From Modestobacter sp. L9-4 (GTDB lineage Bacteria > Actinomycetota > Actinomycetes > Mycobacteriales > Geodermatophilaceae), in assembly GCF_019112525.1 (NCBI RefSeq), contig NZ_CP077800.1, forward strand, positions 3,534,001 to 3,598,000: DNA of 64,000 nt, written 5' to 3'. A program made the position numbers and the translations under genes. A model generated the notes under the pieces. That model did not search any database. It worked only from the letters and a program-made list of their open reading frames with translations, and had not been told where the DNA came from. This document shows positions 27,956-37,502 of this stretch, in pieces; the stretch's first letter is position 1; each line of letters begins with the position of its first letter.

Positions 27956-27995
27956 CGGGGGCTCCTGCGGGTGTGGAGGGGCTGCGGCGCCCGGG

Positions 27996-28423
27996 TCAGA
28001 CCGACAGAGCGCCGCCGGCCCCCTCGGGCCACCGGTTCTGCATGCTGTGCGCCGCCATCTCCAGGTAACCCCACAACGTCGCGTCCTGCTCGGCGGCCAG
28101 GCCGAGGGAGTCGACGGCGGCCCGCATGTGGGTCAGCCAGGCCTGCCGCGCGGCGTCGTCGATGGCGAAGGGCGCGTGTCGCATACGCAGCCGGGGTGCC
28201 CGCGCTCCTCGGAGTAGGTGCGCGGCCCGCCCCAGTACTGCTGCAGGAACATCCGCAGCCGCGTCTCCGCGCCCTCCCAGTCGTCGCCCGGGTACATCGG
28301 GCGCAGGACGGGGTCCTCCTTCACGGCGGCGTAGAAGTGCGCCACCAGCGCGCGGAAGACGGGCTCGCCACCGATCTGGTCGTAGAAGGTCACGGCCTCC
28401 GCCGGTGAGGAGCTCTGGGTCAT
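27996..28423 (-). pseudogene. glbO: Group II truncated haemoglobin (trHbO); frameshifted
   Basis: Small oxygen-binding haem protein. The first part reads [22 protein letters not shown] and [20 protein letters not shown], the second, in another frame, [20 protein letters not shown] to the stop at 27996. The family reads [13 protein letters not shown] across this junction, so one base is missing in the G run (plus strand 28191-28196). Restored length is 142 residues, normal for the family, and the proximal His in MRHAPF is present. ATG 28423 overlaps the stop of the MFS gene (ATGA). A sequencing error is possible. Confidence 0.9.
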
Positions 28424-29745
28424 GCCTGCGATGGTCCCCCAGCCGACGGACTCCCAGCCACGTGGGCAGGGTCTCCCTCGACCGGTCGGGGAGCCGTGCG
28501 CCGCAGCGACAGCAGCGGGACGACGACGGCGACCAGCCCGACCGCCCCGGACAGCGCGACCACCGTGCTGGGCCGCACCAGGTCGGCGCCCACCCCGGCC
28601 AGCACCGCGCCCAGCCCCTGCGCCCCGTACAGCCCGGCCACCGCGACGCCGAACGCCCGGCCGCGGTAGGCGCTGGGCACCGCCTGCACGAACGCCACGT
28701 TCAGCGGGATCGAGCAGGCTCCGCCCAGGCCCGCGACGAACAGCAGGACCAGGACGACGACGAAGGAGGTGGTGCCGCGGTCGAGCACCAGCGGCACCAG
28801 CCCGGCCAGCAGGACGCCGCCCAGGCACAGCACCACCAGCGGGGTCAGCAGCCGGTCGCGCAGGGCCGGCGGGCAGAACCGCCCGATGAGCACGCCGCCG
28901 ACCGCGGTGCCGGCCGGGTTGGCGGCCAGCAGCAGCCCGGTCGCACCGAGGGCGTCCTGCAGCTGCAGCGTCCACGGGGTGGCGATGGCCTCGGGGGCGT
29001 TGACGAACATCGCCGCCACCCACAGCACCCCGACGATCGCCCGCAGCCGGGGGGCGCCGGCGACCAGGCGCAGCCCACCCACGGTGTCCTGCAGGAAGGT
29101 GCCGGCCTCGTCCCCGGCGTCGGTCCGGGCCGGCGCCGGACGGCGCTGCAGCCCGGCGGAGAGCCAGACCGCCGAGACGGCGAAGGTCGCCGCGTCGAGC
29201 AGCAGTGCGGCGGGGGCGGAGAACTGGGCCAGCAGCAGGCCGCCGAGGCCGAAGCCGATCAGCTGCGCGACCTGGCCGGTAATGCCGGTGAGCGAGGTGG
29301 CCACGGCGTACCGGTCGCCGGTGAGCACGTCGGCCATCAGGGCGGAGCGGGCCGCCTCGAACGGTGGCGCGAACAACGAGACCAGCAGCAGCAGGAACAG
29401 CAGCAGCGGCAGCGGCGTCCCCGGCACCGCCATGGCGGCCACCAGGACGGCGCGGGCGACGTCGCTGCCGATGAGCACCCGGTGCCGGGGCAGCCGGTCG
29501 GCCAGGGTCGAGAGCACCGGCCCGCCGACCAGCCAGGGCAGGTAGCTGATCGCGAACGTCAGCGCGGCCAGCAGCGCGGAGTCGGTGCGCTGGAAGACCA
29601 GCACGGTCAGCGCCACCCGGGCCAGCTCGTCGCCGACGGTGGACAGCAGGTAGGAGCCGAACAGCGGCCGGAACTCACCGACGGCGAAGACCTGCCCGTA
29701 GGTGGCCGGCCGCTCCTGGGTGGGCCCGGTCGGGTGGTCGCTCAC
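28420..29745 (-). CDS. MFS transporter, exporter type
   Basis: A 441-residue major-facilitator protein of the MFS_3/transmembrane secretion effector group, with 11-12 membrane segments and the loop motif [19 protein letters not shown] between segments 2 and 3. It is likely a proton-driven exporter; the substrate cannot be told. Its stop overlaps the glbO start by four bases, so the two are cotranscribed and coupled. Confidence 0.85.
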   Translation of the reverse strand: MSDHPTGPTQERPATYGQVFAVGEFRPLFGSYLLSTVGDELARVALTVLVFQRTDSALLAALTFAISYLPWLVGGPVLSTLADRLPRHRVLIGSDVARAVLVAAMAVPGTPLPLLLFLLLLVSLFAPPFEAARSALMADVLTGDRYAVATSLTGITGQVAQLIGFGLGGLLLAQFSAPAALLLDAATFAVSAVWLSAGLQRRPAPARTDAGDEAGTFLQDTVGGLRLVAGAPRLRAIVGVLWVAAMFVNAPEAIATPWTLQLQDALGATGLLLAANPAGTAVGGVLIGRFCPPALRDRLLTPLVVLCLGGVLLAGLVPLVLDRGTTSFVVVLVLLFVAGLGGACSIPLNVAFVQAVPSAYRGRAFGVAVAGLYGAQGLGAVLAGVGADLVRPSTVVALSGAVGLVAVVVPLLSLRRTAPRPVEGDPAHVAGSPSAGGPSQA

Positions 29746-29870
29746 CGGCCGTCCGCCCGGGACGCCGCGCCCTCGCTGCCGGTGACCGGCCGTGTACGCC
29801 CCATGACGAGGAATTCTGACATGTGGAACGGAACCGGCCGGGACCGACCAGGGGGCGCCGGGCGCGTCGT

Positions 29871-29902
29871 GGCCCGCCGGACCCCTGCGGGGCCGGCGGG
29901 CC
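29871..29902 (-). terminator. Terminator of the prolyl oligopeptidase gene
   Basis: GGCCCGCCGG and CCGGCGGGCC enclose CCCC-TGC-GGGG, giving a 14-bp stem with one bulged A, 10 bases past the gene end at 29912. The bases up to the MFS gene (29746-29870) hold no gene. Confidence 0.75.
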
Positions 29903-29911
29903 GGTGCACGC

Positions 29912-31990
29912 TCAGGCCGAGGCGGGCGCGAGCCCGGTGTGCGCGGCGAGGAAGGCCAGCTGGTCGGCCGCCAGCCCCACCGTGCGGCTCACCGCGCGGG
30001 CGCCGTGCCCGACCGAGAGCTCCCGGCGCAGCACGACCGGGGCGTCGGCGGAGGTGGCGTGCTGGAGGGCGGCGGCCAGCTTCCGGGCGTGCAGCGGGTC
30101 GACCCGGGTGTCGGACTCGAAGGTCGTGAACAGCACCGCCGGGTAGGCGGTGCCCTCGACCACCCGGTGGTAGGGCGAGTAGCCCAGCAGCCAGCCCAGC
30201 TCGACCGGGTCGGCGGCGGTGCCGTACTCGTCGTTCCAGGTGCGGCCCAGCCCGAACAGCTCGTAGCGCACCATGTCCAGCAGCGGTGCGCTGCACACGA
30301 CGGCGGCCACCAGGTCGGGGTGCTGGGTGGTCATCGCGCCCACCAGCAGCCCGCCGTTCGAGCCGCCCATGACGGCCAGCCGGTCCGGTGTCGTCCAGCC
30401 GGCGGCGACCAGGTGCCGGGCCGCGGCGGCGAAGTCGTCGAACACGTTCTGCTTGTGCTCGCGCATGCCGGCGCGGTGCCACTCCTCGCCGTGCTCGGAG
30501 CCACCGCGCAGGTTGGCCACCACCCACACGCCACCGGCGGCGACCCAGGCCAGCGCCTGCGCGCTGTAGGCCGGGGTGAGGGAGACGTTGAAGCCGCCGT
30601 AGCCGTAGAGCACGGTCGGCCGCGGGGTGTCCGGCATGCCGGAGGGCGACAGCACGAACAGGTGCACCGGGGTGCCGTCGGCGGAGGTGGCGTGGGCCTC
30701 CACGACCTGCACCGACAGCACCGAGGCCGCCGTCGGCGCCTTCTCGTGCTCGGCCAGCGCGGTCGGGTCGGTGGCGTCCCAGCGCAGCACCGACGGCGGG
30801 GTCGCGTAGTCGGTGAAGCCGACCCAGGCGGTGGTGCCGCCCTCGGGCGGTGCACTGACGCCGGAGATGCTGCCGGGCTGCAGGTCGCTGACCTCGCCGA
30901 GCGCACCGCTCCCGTCGCCGGCCCACAGCGAGAGCCGGTCGGTGGCGTCGACGGCGTGCACCGCGAGGACCGCCAGCGCACCGTCGGCGTCGTCGACGAG
31001 CGCCACGTCGGTCAGCACGCCCTCGGGCTGCTGGGGCACGACCTCCCGCCAGGCCGACGGCGCCCAGGTCGCCGGGTCGGTGGGGTCGGCCACGACCAGC
31101 CGGCCGCGTGGGGCGTCGCGGTCGGTGTGCAGCCACAGCCGCCCGTCCCGGGCGACCCAGGCGGAGGTCTGCGCGTCGACGCCGACCTGCAGCTCGCGCA
31201 GCACGCCGTCACCGGACAGGTCGGCCAGCCAGACGTCGTCCCGCGGGGCGGTGCCCACCGAGGCGGAGACGACCAGCCAGCGGCCGTCGGCACTGGTGCG
31301 GGCGCCGAAGTAGGTCGAGGGGTCGCTGCCCTCGCCGTGCACCAGGACGTCGGTGCCCGGGTCGCTGCCCACCCGGTGCCGCCACACCCGGCGGTGGAAC
31401 TGCTCCTCCCCGGCGGGCACCAGCTCCGGGGCGAGCCGGCGCACGTAGAACAGCTCGTCCCCGCCGGGCAGCCAGCCGACGGGGGAGTAGCGGCAGCGGT
31501 CGACCGGGCCCTCGACGACCTCGCCGGTGGCGACGTCCAGCACGAACAGCTGCGACTCCTCGTCGCCGCCCACCGACAGCTGGTAGGCCAGCCGGTCGCC
31601 CTCCCAGGAGGGCTGCCAGGCGTCGAGGGTGGTGGTGCCGGCCGGGTCGAGCGCGGTGGGGTCGACCAGCACCCGGACGCTGCCGTCGGGCTCGGTCACC
31701 CGCAGCACCGCGTGCTCCTGGCCCGGGTCGCGGCGGGTGGAGAAGGCCCGCCCACGTCGCCACACCGGGACGCCGACGGCGCCGGCCTGCACCAGCCGCT
31801 CGATCCGGTCGGCGAACACCGGCCGGGTCGGCAGCGCGCCGAGCAGGTCCGCGGCCAGCTCGTCCTGGGCGGTGGCCCAGGCGACGGTGCGGGGGTCGGC
31901 GGCGTCCTCCAGCCAGCGGTAGGGATCGGCGACCGGGTGGCCGTGCAGGTTCTCGACCAGGTCCTGACGGGGGGCGTCGGGGTAGCGCAC
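29912..31990 (-). CDS. Prolyl oligopeptidase family serine peptidase (S9A)
   Basis: A 692-residue cytoplasmic peptidase with an N-terminal beta-propeller and a C-terminal alpha/beta-hydrolase domain. Nucleophile Ser in [10 protein letters not shown], Asp in [11 protein letters not shown], His in [10 protein letters not shown]. The N-terminus [20 protein letters not shown] is typical for the family. It cleaves short proline-containing peptides. Length is normal. Confidence 0.93.
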   Translation of the reverse strand: MRYPDAPRQDLVENLHGHPVADPYRWLEDAADPRTVAWATAQDELAADLLGALPTRPVFADRIERLVQAGAVGVPVWRRGRAFSTRRDPGQEHAVLRVTEPDGSVRVLVDPTALDPAGTTTLDAWQPSWEGDRLAYQLSVGGDEESQLFVLDVATGEVVEGPVDRCRYSPVGWLPGGDELFYVRRLAPELVPAGEEQFHRRVWRHRVGSDPGTDVLVHGEGSDPSTYFGARTSADGRWLVVSASVGTAPRDDVWLADLSGDGVLRELQVGVDAQTSAWVARDGRLWLHTDRDAPRGRLVVADPTDPATWAPSAWREVVPQQPEGVLTDVALVDDADGALAVLAVHAVDATDRLSLWAGDGSGALGEVSDLQPGSISGVSAPPEGGTTAWVGFTDYATPPSVLRWDATDPTALAEHEKAPTAASVLSVQVVEAHATSADGTPVHLFVLSPSGMPDTPRPTVLYGYGGFNVSLTPAYSAQALAWVAAGGVWVVANLRGGSEHGEEWHRAGMREHKQNVFDDFAAAARHLVAAGWTTPDRLAVMGGSNGGLLVGAMTTQHPDLVAAVVCSAPLLDMVRYELFGLGRTWNDEYGTAADPVELGWLLGYSPYHRVVEGTAYPAVLFTTFESDTRVDPLHARKLAAALQHATSADAPVVLRRELSVGHGARAVSRTVGLAADQLAFLAAHTGLAPASA

Positions 31991-32112
31991 GAGGGCGACG
32001 GTAGTGCGGGGGTGTGACGTCCGCCGCCCCTCGTCGCCGATTCCGGTGCAGGATGGGAGGTGCCCGTGGGCTGTCGAAGCCGTCGGTGGCGGCGGGCACC
32101 CGGAGGTGTCCC

Positions 32113-32709
32113 GTGTCGATCACCGCACTCCCGCCCGCGTCGGGCCGCGCTGCGCCGCGGCGTGACCCGATCCCCCCACCCGCCCAGCCGGCGGTCACGA
32201 CCGCCGCGACGTTGCTGCTCAACGCCACGTACGAGCCGTTGACCGTGGTGTCCAGCCGCCGCGCGATCGTGCTGGTGCTGGCCGCCAAGGCCGAGAGCGT
32301 CGACGACGGCGACGACGAGGTGCACGCCGAACGGGTCACCGTCGCCGTGCCGGTCGTGGTGCGGCTGACCCGCTACGTGCGGGTGCCGTTCCCGGTGCAG
32401 GTGCCGCTGTCGCGCCGGGCGGTGTTCACCCGCGACTCCTCCACCTGCGTCTACTGCGGCGCCTCGGCGACCAGCATCGACCACGTGGTGCCGCGCAGCC
32501 GGGGTGGCACCCACAGCTGGGACAACGTGGTGGCCGCCTGCCGGCGGTGCAACCACGTCAAGGCCGACCGGTCGCTGGCGGAGATGGGCTGGACGCTGCC
32601 GCAGCCACCCCGCGCACCCAGCGGCGCTGCCTGGCGGCTGCTCGGGCACCGCACCGTCGACCCGCGCTGGCGCGAGTGGCTGGGGATGCCCGAGCAGGTC
32701 AGCGCCTGA
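32113..32709 (+). CDS. HNH endonuclease
   Basis: A 198-residue protein with an HNH nuclease domain: CVYCGASATSIDHVVPRSRGG, then WDNVVAACRRCNHVKADR, including two zinc-binding CxxC pairs. The N-terminal half (NATYEPLTVVSSRRAIVLVLAAKAE) is the conserved extension of the actinobacterial family found near glbO and DUF5130. Biological target unknown. GTG 32113 has GGAGG six bases upstream; an upstream open frame lacks support. Confidence 0.9.
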   Translation: MSITALPPASGRAAPRRDPIPPPAQPAVTTAATLLLNATYEPLTVVSSRRAIVLVLAAKAESVDDGDDEVHAERVTVAVPVVVRLTRYVRVPFPVQVPLSRRAVFTRDSSTCVYCGASATSIDHVVPRSRGGTHSWDNVVAACRRCNHVKADRSLAEMGWTLPQPPRAPSGAAWRLLGHRTVDPRWREWLGMPEQVSA

Positions 32710-32715
32710 CGAGAG

Positions 32716-32745
32716 GCCCCATCGCCGGCAGGCCAGCGATGGGGC
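32716..32745 (+). terminator. Terminator after HNH gene
   Basis: A perfect 10-bp stem (GCCCCATCGC with GCGATGGGGC, loop of 10) starts seven bases after the stop codon. Confidence 0.75.
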
Positions 32746-32874
32746 GGTGCACGGGGTTCGGGCGACGTCGAGTCACAGGGGTCACACAGGCGCGTCGCAG
32801 GTCGGGGCGGGGCCGGTCGTGCCCTACCTTTCGCCGCGTCGGCGTGTCGTACGCCGCGGTCGAGAGGCGTCCCC

Positions 32875-34419
32875 GTGTCCCCGAGCACCCTGCCCCGCGC
32901 GCTGCCGCGCGCCGTCGTCGGCTCGCTGGCCGCCCTGGTGGTGTTCGCCCTGGGCACGGCGCCGGCCGGCGCCGCCGCGGGGCTGACCGTCCCGCTGTCC
33001 CCGCCGCAGGTCGAGGTCTTCCTCGTGCCGGCGGAGAACTACGCCGAGGTCCCGGTCGAGGACGAGTCCGGGGACGGGTCCACCCCGGTCGAGGTGCCAT
33101 GGGGTGGCGCCGTGGAGCTGCAGCTGCCCGCCGGACTCGACAGCGCCGACGCCGTCGTCGTCCTGCAGACCGGCTCCCCGGACGACGAGGAGCCGGCCCG
33201 GACGCTGTCCTCCGACGCTGACGGTGCCGACCGGCTGGACGTGACCGACCTCGGGGACGGGGCCAGCCGGGTCGCCCTGCCCGCCGACGACGGGACCGGC
33301 TCGGCGGGCGTGCTCAGCGTCGAGGGCCTCACCGCCGCCGACCCGGGCATCCGCGTCGGCGATCTCTACTACTTCCTCCAGTTCACCGGCACCGGCGCCG
33401 CGGTGGTGCCGCTGGCCCCGCAGCTGTCCGCCTACTCGTCGGTGCCCTGCGCCCTCGACCTGTTCGCCGGCCCGGCCGACTGCCCGCCGTACCCGGTCCT
33501 CGCCGGCACGACGGTGGGCCTCACCGTCCCGGCGGACTCCCTGCTGCGCACGCTGGGGCTGGGCACGCTCACCGACGTCGGCGTCGCGCTGACCCCGCTG
33601 GACCCCGAGCTGGTCGACGAGGGCGGGTACGGCTTCTCCGACGGCTACGACGACGGGTACGAGGCGGGCTTCGACGCCGTCCCGGGCACGACCTACGTCC
33701 CGGCACGTGGACCCGGGTACGACGCGACCGAGGCGGGGACGGACGCCGAGTACGACGCGGACTACGCCGAGGGGCACGCGCAGGGCTGGGCCGACGGGGC
33801 GCTCGCCGCCGCCGACCCGGGGACCGACGACGAGGACACCACCTACGGGTGGGCCGGCATGGTCGGCACGCTGGCCGAGCTGCCCGAGGCCGTCGACGAA
33901 CCGCTGACCGCCCCCGCCGCCGAGGAGTCGATGGCCCGGGTGGCCGAGGCCGCCCGGTCCGTCGACGAGGTGGTCGCCGCTGCCGCGGAGCCCGCCGAGC
34001 CCGTCACCGAGGAGATCGGTGCCGAGCCGATCGTGGACGGGCTGCTGCCGGTCACGGTCACGGCCGAGGGCGTGGAGGTCACGCTGCCGGCGGACACCGC
34101 GGCCGGGGAGTACGAGCTCGCGGTGTTCGAGGGCGACGGCCTGACCGGGCCCTCCTCGGTCGTCGTGCTGACCCTGGACGTGTCGGCACCGGTCGCCGCC
34201 GCGCCCGTCGTCGCACCTGTCGTCGCGCCCCCGGCTGTGCCCGCCGTCGTCCCGGTGCTCAACCCGGGACTGGCGTCGAACACCGGTTGGACCGAGCCGG
34301 CACCCGGCAGCTCGCCGGGGCTCGTCGCACTGGGTGGTGCGGCGGTCCTGGCCGCCGGCCTGGGTGCGGCCGTGGTCCTCCGGCCGCGCCGCCGCCCAGC
34401 ACCCGCCGCGCAGGACTGA
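32875..34419 (+). CDS. Secreted, cell-surface-anchored protein with sortase-type C-terminus
   Basis: A 514-residue protein of unknown function. Signal peptide 1-34 (cleavage near GAAAG). The middle holds Ser/Asp/Val-rich beta-type sequence and an aromatic/acidic stretch with recurring GY/DG pairs (FSDGYDDGYEAGFD, AEYDADYAEGHAQGWADG; about 255-315). The end has a Pro/Val/Ala linker, LASNTGW (about 466-472), a hydrophobic segment (about 480-501) and a basic tail RPRRR, that is, a sorting-signal layout with an atypical motif. The class F-type sortase gene starts one base after the stop. Confidence 0.8.
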   Translation: MSPSTLPRALPRAVVGSLAALVVFALGTAPAGAAAGLTVPLSPPQVEVFLVPAENYAEVPVEDESGDGSTPVEVPWGGAVELQLPAGLDSADAVVVLQTGSPDDEEPARTLSSDADGADRLDVTDLGDGASRVALPADDGTGSAGVLSVEGLTAADPGIRVGDLYYFLQFTGTGAAVVPLAPQLSAYSSVPCALDLFAGPADCPPYPVLAGTTVGLTVPADSLLRTLGLGTLTDVGVALTPLDPELVDEGGYGFSDGYDDGYEAGFDAVPGTTYVPARGPGYDATEAGTDAEYDADYAEGHAQGWADGALAAADPGTDDEDTTYGWAGMVGTLAELPEAVDEPLTAPAAEESMARVAEAARSVDEVVAAAAEPAEPVTEEIGAEPIVDGLLPVTVTAEGVEVTLPADTAAGEYELAVFEGDGLTGPSSVVVLTLDVSAPVAAAPVVAPVVAPPAVPAVVPVLNPGLASNTGWTEPAPGSSPGLVALGGAAVLAAGLGAAVVLRPRRRPAPAAQD

Positions 34420-34420
34420 C

Positions 34421-35101
34421 GTGCGGCGGCCGGGCAGGCGGACGGCGGCGCTGGGCGGGTGCGCCGTCCTGGGCGCCGCCGGGGCGGTCGCCCTCGCGGT
34501 CGGCCTGTCCGCCGGCGGCGCGGTGCCCGAGGTCGGGACAGCGGCGCAGGGCGTGGTCGCCGGCGCGACGGGGGCGGTGCCCTCCGGTGCCCCACCGGGG
34601 GCGACCACGCTGCCCCGGACCACCGCGACCGCCTGGACGACGCCGTCCTCGGCGGTGCACGTGCAGGTCGACGCGGTGGGTCTGGACCTGCCGGTGCTGC
34701 CCCTGTCGGCGCCGGACGGCGTGATCGACCCCCCGCTGCTGACCGCGGCCTACTGGGTGCAGCCCTACGGCGAGCCCGTGGGCGCGGCCGGGGAGGCCGA
34801 GAACACGATCTACCTGGCGGCGCACTCCACCAGCCGCGGCAGCTCCGGCTTCGACCCGCTGCTGACCCCCGACCACCGGGACTCCGCGCTGGCCGCGGGG
34901 GACGTCGTCTCGGTCAGCACCCCCGGGGGCACCGTCGACTACACCGTCGACCGCAGCGCCCGGTACGGCACCGCCGAGCTCGCCGGGTCGGCCGAGGTGT
35001 GGGAGGCGGTCCCCGGCCGGCTGGTGCTCATCACCTGCCTCACCCCGCTGGGGTCGGGCGCGACGACGGAGGACCTGGTCGTCTTCGCCACCGCGCGCTG
35101 A
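34421..35101 (+). CDS. Class F-type sortase
   Basis: A 226-residue exported transpeptidase. A single N-terminal membrane segment (about 8-30) is followed by a Thr/Pro-rich linker and the sortase barrel: YLAAHSTSRGSSGFDPLL with the catalytic His, and VLITCLTPLG with the catalytic Cys. The Arg normally found about a dozen residues after the Cys is not seen; that stretch reads GSGATTEDLVV. It starts one base after the surface protein gene, so it probably anchors that product. Confidence 0.85.
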   Translation: MRRPGRRTAALGGCAVLGAAGAVALAVGLSAGGAVPEVGTAAQGVVAGATGAVPSGAPPGATTLPRTTATAWTTPSSAVHVQVDAVGLDLPVLPLSAPDGVIDPPLLTAAYWVQPYGEPVGAAGEAENTIYLAAHSTSRGSSGFDPLLTPDHRDSALAAGDVVSVSTPGGTVDYTVDRSARYGTAELAGSAEVWEAVPGRLVLITCLTPLGSGATTEDLVVFATAR

Positions 35102-35102
35102 C

Positions 35103-35750
35103 TCACCTGCGCCAGAACAGGTGGTGCACCACCCCGCTGGGGCTCGGGACGACGTCCCGGTGGAAGCGGTCGAGCAGCTCGTCGGGTGAGTGCCACAGCC
35201 GCGACCCCGAGCCCAGCTCGATCCCCGGGTGGACGGCCACGTGCAGGGTGTCGACCAGGTCGGCGTCCAGGAACTGCCGGACCACCGACGCCCCGCCACC
35301 CAGCCGGACGTCGAGGCCCTGCGCGGCCTCGCGCGCCCGGGTCAGGACCTCGGCAGGTGTGCCGTCGAGGAAGTGGAACGTCGTGTCCGACAGCGTGAAC
35401 GACGGCCGTGGGTGGTGGGTCAGCACGAACACCGGCGTGTGGAACGGCGGCTCGTCACCCCACCAGCCCCGCCACTCCTCGTCGGTCCACGGGCCGCGCT
35501 GCGGGCCGAACTTGTTGCGACCCATGATCTCGGCGCCGATGCCGTGGCCGAAGTCGCGGACCAGGTGGTCGTCGAGCCCGCGGCTGCCGCCGGGGGCGGT
35601 ACGGGCGGGGAAGCTGGCCGTGCCGAACGCCCACCGCATGAGCGCCCCGGGGTCGGCGTGGCCGAAGGGCCGTTCCAGGCTCTGCCCGTCCCCGGCACTG
35701 AAGCCGTCGCTCGAGACGGTGAAGTTCTGCACCTTCAGCAGCTGGGTCAC
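35103..35750 (-). CDS. Dihydrofolate reductase-family (RibD C-terminal) protein
   Basis: A 215-residue oxidoreductase-fold protein opening QLLKVQNFTVSSDGFSAG, with AEIMGRNKFGP and the late block DVRLGGGASVVRQFLDADLVDTLHVAVHP. Such proteins reduce pterin- or flavin-like substrates with NADPH; the substrate here is unknown. GTG 35750 has GAGGA five bases upstream. Its stop lies one base from the sortase stop, convergent, with no room for a separate terminator. Confidence 0.87.
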   Translation of the reverse strand: MTQLLKVQNFTVSSDGFSAGDGQSLERPFGHADPGALMRWAFGTASFPARTAPGGSRGLDDHLVRDFGHGIGAEIMGRNKFGPQRGPWTDEEWRGWWGDEPPFHTPVFVLTHHPRPSFTLSDTTFHFLDGTPAEVLTRAREAAQGLDVRLGGGASVVRQFLDADLVDTLHVAVHPGIELGSGSRLWHSPDELLDRFHRDVVPSPSGVVHHLFWRR

Positions 35751-35800
35751 GCAGTTCCTCCCGGTCGTCCGTGCCCCGTCCCCACGGACGGGGTCCTTCC

Positions 35801-37066
35801 TCAGGTGACCCGGCTGCGCTCGGTCGGGTACGCCTCGTAGGAGCGGTCGGTGAGCACCGTGCGCAGCCGGTCCATCGCGTCCCAGACGTCGACGAAGCGG
35901 GTGTACAGCGGTGCGGGCCCGAGGCGCAACCGGTCCGGCGTCCGGAAGTCCGGGACGACGCCGCGCGCGATGAGCGCCTGGGTCAGCTGCCAGGCGGCGG
36001 GGTGGGCCAGCGACACGTGCGCGCCGCGGCGGGCGCCGTCCCGGGGGCTGGCGACCGCGACGCCGTGCCCGGCCAGCCACTCGTCGGCCAGCGCCACCAC
36101 CAGGTCGGTCAGCGCCCGGCCCTTGGCCGCGATGGCGTCGATGCCGGCCTCCGCGGTCAGCCGGGCGCCCACCTCGACCGCGGCCATCGCCAGCACCGGG
36201 GGAGTGCCGACGGCGAAGCGGTCGACGCCCTCGGCCGGGTCGTAGGCCGGGCCCATGGCGAACTGGTCGCGCGCCCCGAACCAGCCCCAGATGGGCTGGC
36301 GCAGCTGGTCGGCGAGCTCGCGGCGCACGTACAGGAACGCCGGGGCGCCCGGGCCGCCGTTGAGGTGCTTGTAGGTGCAGCCCACGGCCAGGTCGGCGCC
36401 GACCGCGGTGAGGTCGGCGGGCACGGCGCCGGCGCCGTGGCTGAGGTCCCAGAGCACCAGGGCGCCGCGCTCACGGGCCAGCCGGGTCACCGCGGCCATG
36501 TCGACCAACGCACCCGACCGGTAGGCGACCTGCGACAGCACCAGGACGGCGACCCGCTCGTCCAGCGCCTCCGCCAGCACCGCGAGGTCGAGCCCCTCGT
36601 CGACGTGCGCCTCCACCGAGCGCACGGTCAGCCCGCGCTGCTCGGCCACCCCGGCCACGACGTACCGGTCGGTGGGGAAGTCGTCGGCGCAGCAGACCAG
36701 CACGTCCCGACCCGGACGGGCGTCGACGGCGGCGACCAGCAGCTTGTAGAGGTCGACGCTGGTGGTGTCGCTGATCAGCACCTCGCCGGGCCGCGCCCCC
36801 AGGACACCAGTGGCCAGGACGTCGCCGATCCGCCTCGACTGCTCCACCCAGCCGCCCCAGGAGCCCACCAGCCCGCGGCCCCACTCCTGCTCCACCACGC
36901 GGGCGACCGCGGCCGGGGTGTCGACCGGCAGCCGGCCCAGGGAGTTGCCGTCGAGGTACAGCTGGCGGCCCGGCCCGTCGTCGTCCGTGCCGGTGAAGCG
37001 GGACCGGAACCCGGCCAGCGGGTCGGTGGCGTCGGCGGCGACGGCGGCGGCGCGGGAGAGGTCCAC
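35801..37066 (-). CDS. kynU: Kynureninase
   Basis: A 421-residue PLP enzyme that cleaves kynurenine to anthranilate and alanine in tryptophan breakdown. The opening YLDGNSLGRLP and EWGRGLVGSWGGW, the DDFPTDRYV block, and the PLP-lysine motif CTYKHLNGGPGAP are characteristic. No kynA or kynB gene is adjacent. The GTG at 37066 lacks a clear ribosome binding site, so the start is less certain. Same direction as the DHFR-like gene with a 50-base gap. Confidence 0.9.
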   Translation of the reverse strand: MDLSRAAAVAADATDPLAGFRSRFTGTDDDGPGRQLYLDGNSLGRLPVDTPAAVARVVEQEWGRGLVGSWGGWVEQSRRIGDVLATGVLGARPGEVLISDTTSVDLYKLLVAAVDARPGRDVLVCCADDFPTDRYVVAGVAEQRGLTVRSVEAHVDEGLDLAVLAEALDERVAVLVLSQVAYRSGALVDMAAVTRLARERGALVLWDLSHGAGAVPADLTAVGADLAVGCTYKHLNGGPGAPAFLYVRRELADQLRQPIWGWFGARDQFAMGPAYDPAEGVDRFAVGTPPVLAMAAVEVGARLTAEAGIDAIAAKGRALTDLVVALADEWLAGHGVAVASPRDGARRGAHVSLAHPAAWQLTQALIARGVVPDFRTPDRLRLGPAPLYTRFVDVWDAMDRLRTVLTDRSYEAYPTERSRVT

Positions 37067-37187
37067 GCCGTCATGGTCGCCCGCCCCGGGCCGCCGGCCA
37101 CGACCGGCCCACGCCGCCGTCCGCGGCCGCGCCACCTCGCCGTCCCGACCTGCCTGTCTGACTCCTGCGCGTCCGGCATCCCCGCGC

Positions 37188-37385
37188 GGCTCACGTCGCC
37201 GTCCGCGTCCGCCGTCGCGTCCGGCGGCCGCGCCCGGCGGACGTGCCGTCCGCACCCGGCTCACGTCGCCGTCCGCGCCCGGCGGACGCCCCGTCCGCAC
37301 CCGGCTCATGTCGCCGTCCGTGCCCGGCGGACGCGCTCTCGCGCCCAGCTCACGTCGCCGTTCGCGTCCGGCGGACGTCGTCCCG
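37188..37385. repeat. Degenerate 45-bp tandem repeats
   Basis: Three to four imperfect copies of a unit around CACCCGGCTCACGTCGCCGT and CGCCCGGCGGACG; two copies start at 37248 and 37293, exactly 45 bases apart. They fill much of the 436-base region between kynU and the amidase gene. The rest (37067-37187, 37386-37421) shows nothing recognised. Confidence 0.75.
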
Positions 37386-37421
37386 TGCCCGGGCGTCCTC
37401 GCCCCGGCCGCCGGTGCCCTC

Positions 37422-37486
37422 GTGATCACCCCGGGCCCGTGGCGGTCACGGCGGCGGGGTGACCGCCGTGGGCCCGTGGTGATCAC
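37422..37486. repeat. 28-bp palindrome upstream of amidase gene
   Basis: Arms 37422-37449 and 37459-37486 pair at 25 of 28 positions around a 9-base loop. Both ends are GTGATCACC-like. It stands between divergent genes and 16 bases before the amidase start, so it is not a terminator for either. Confidence 0.7.
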
Positions 37487-37502
37487 CCGCTAGCGTCCGG
37501 TC

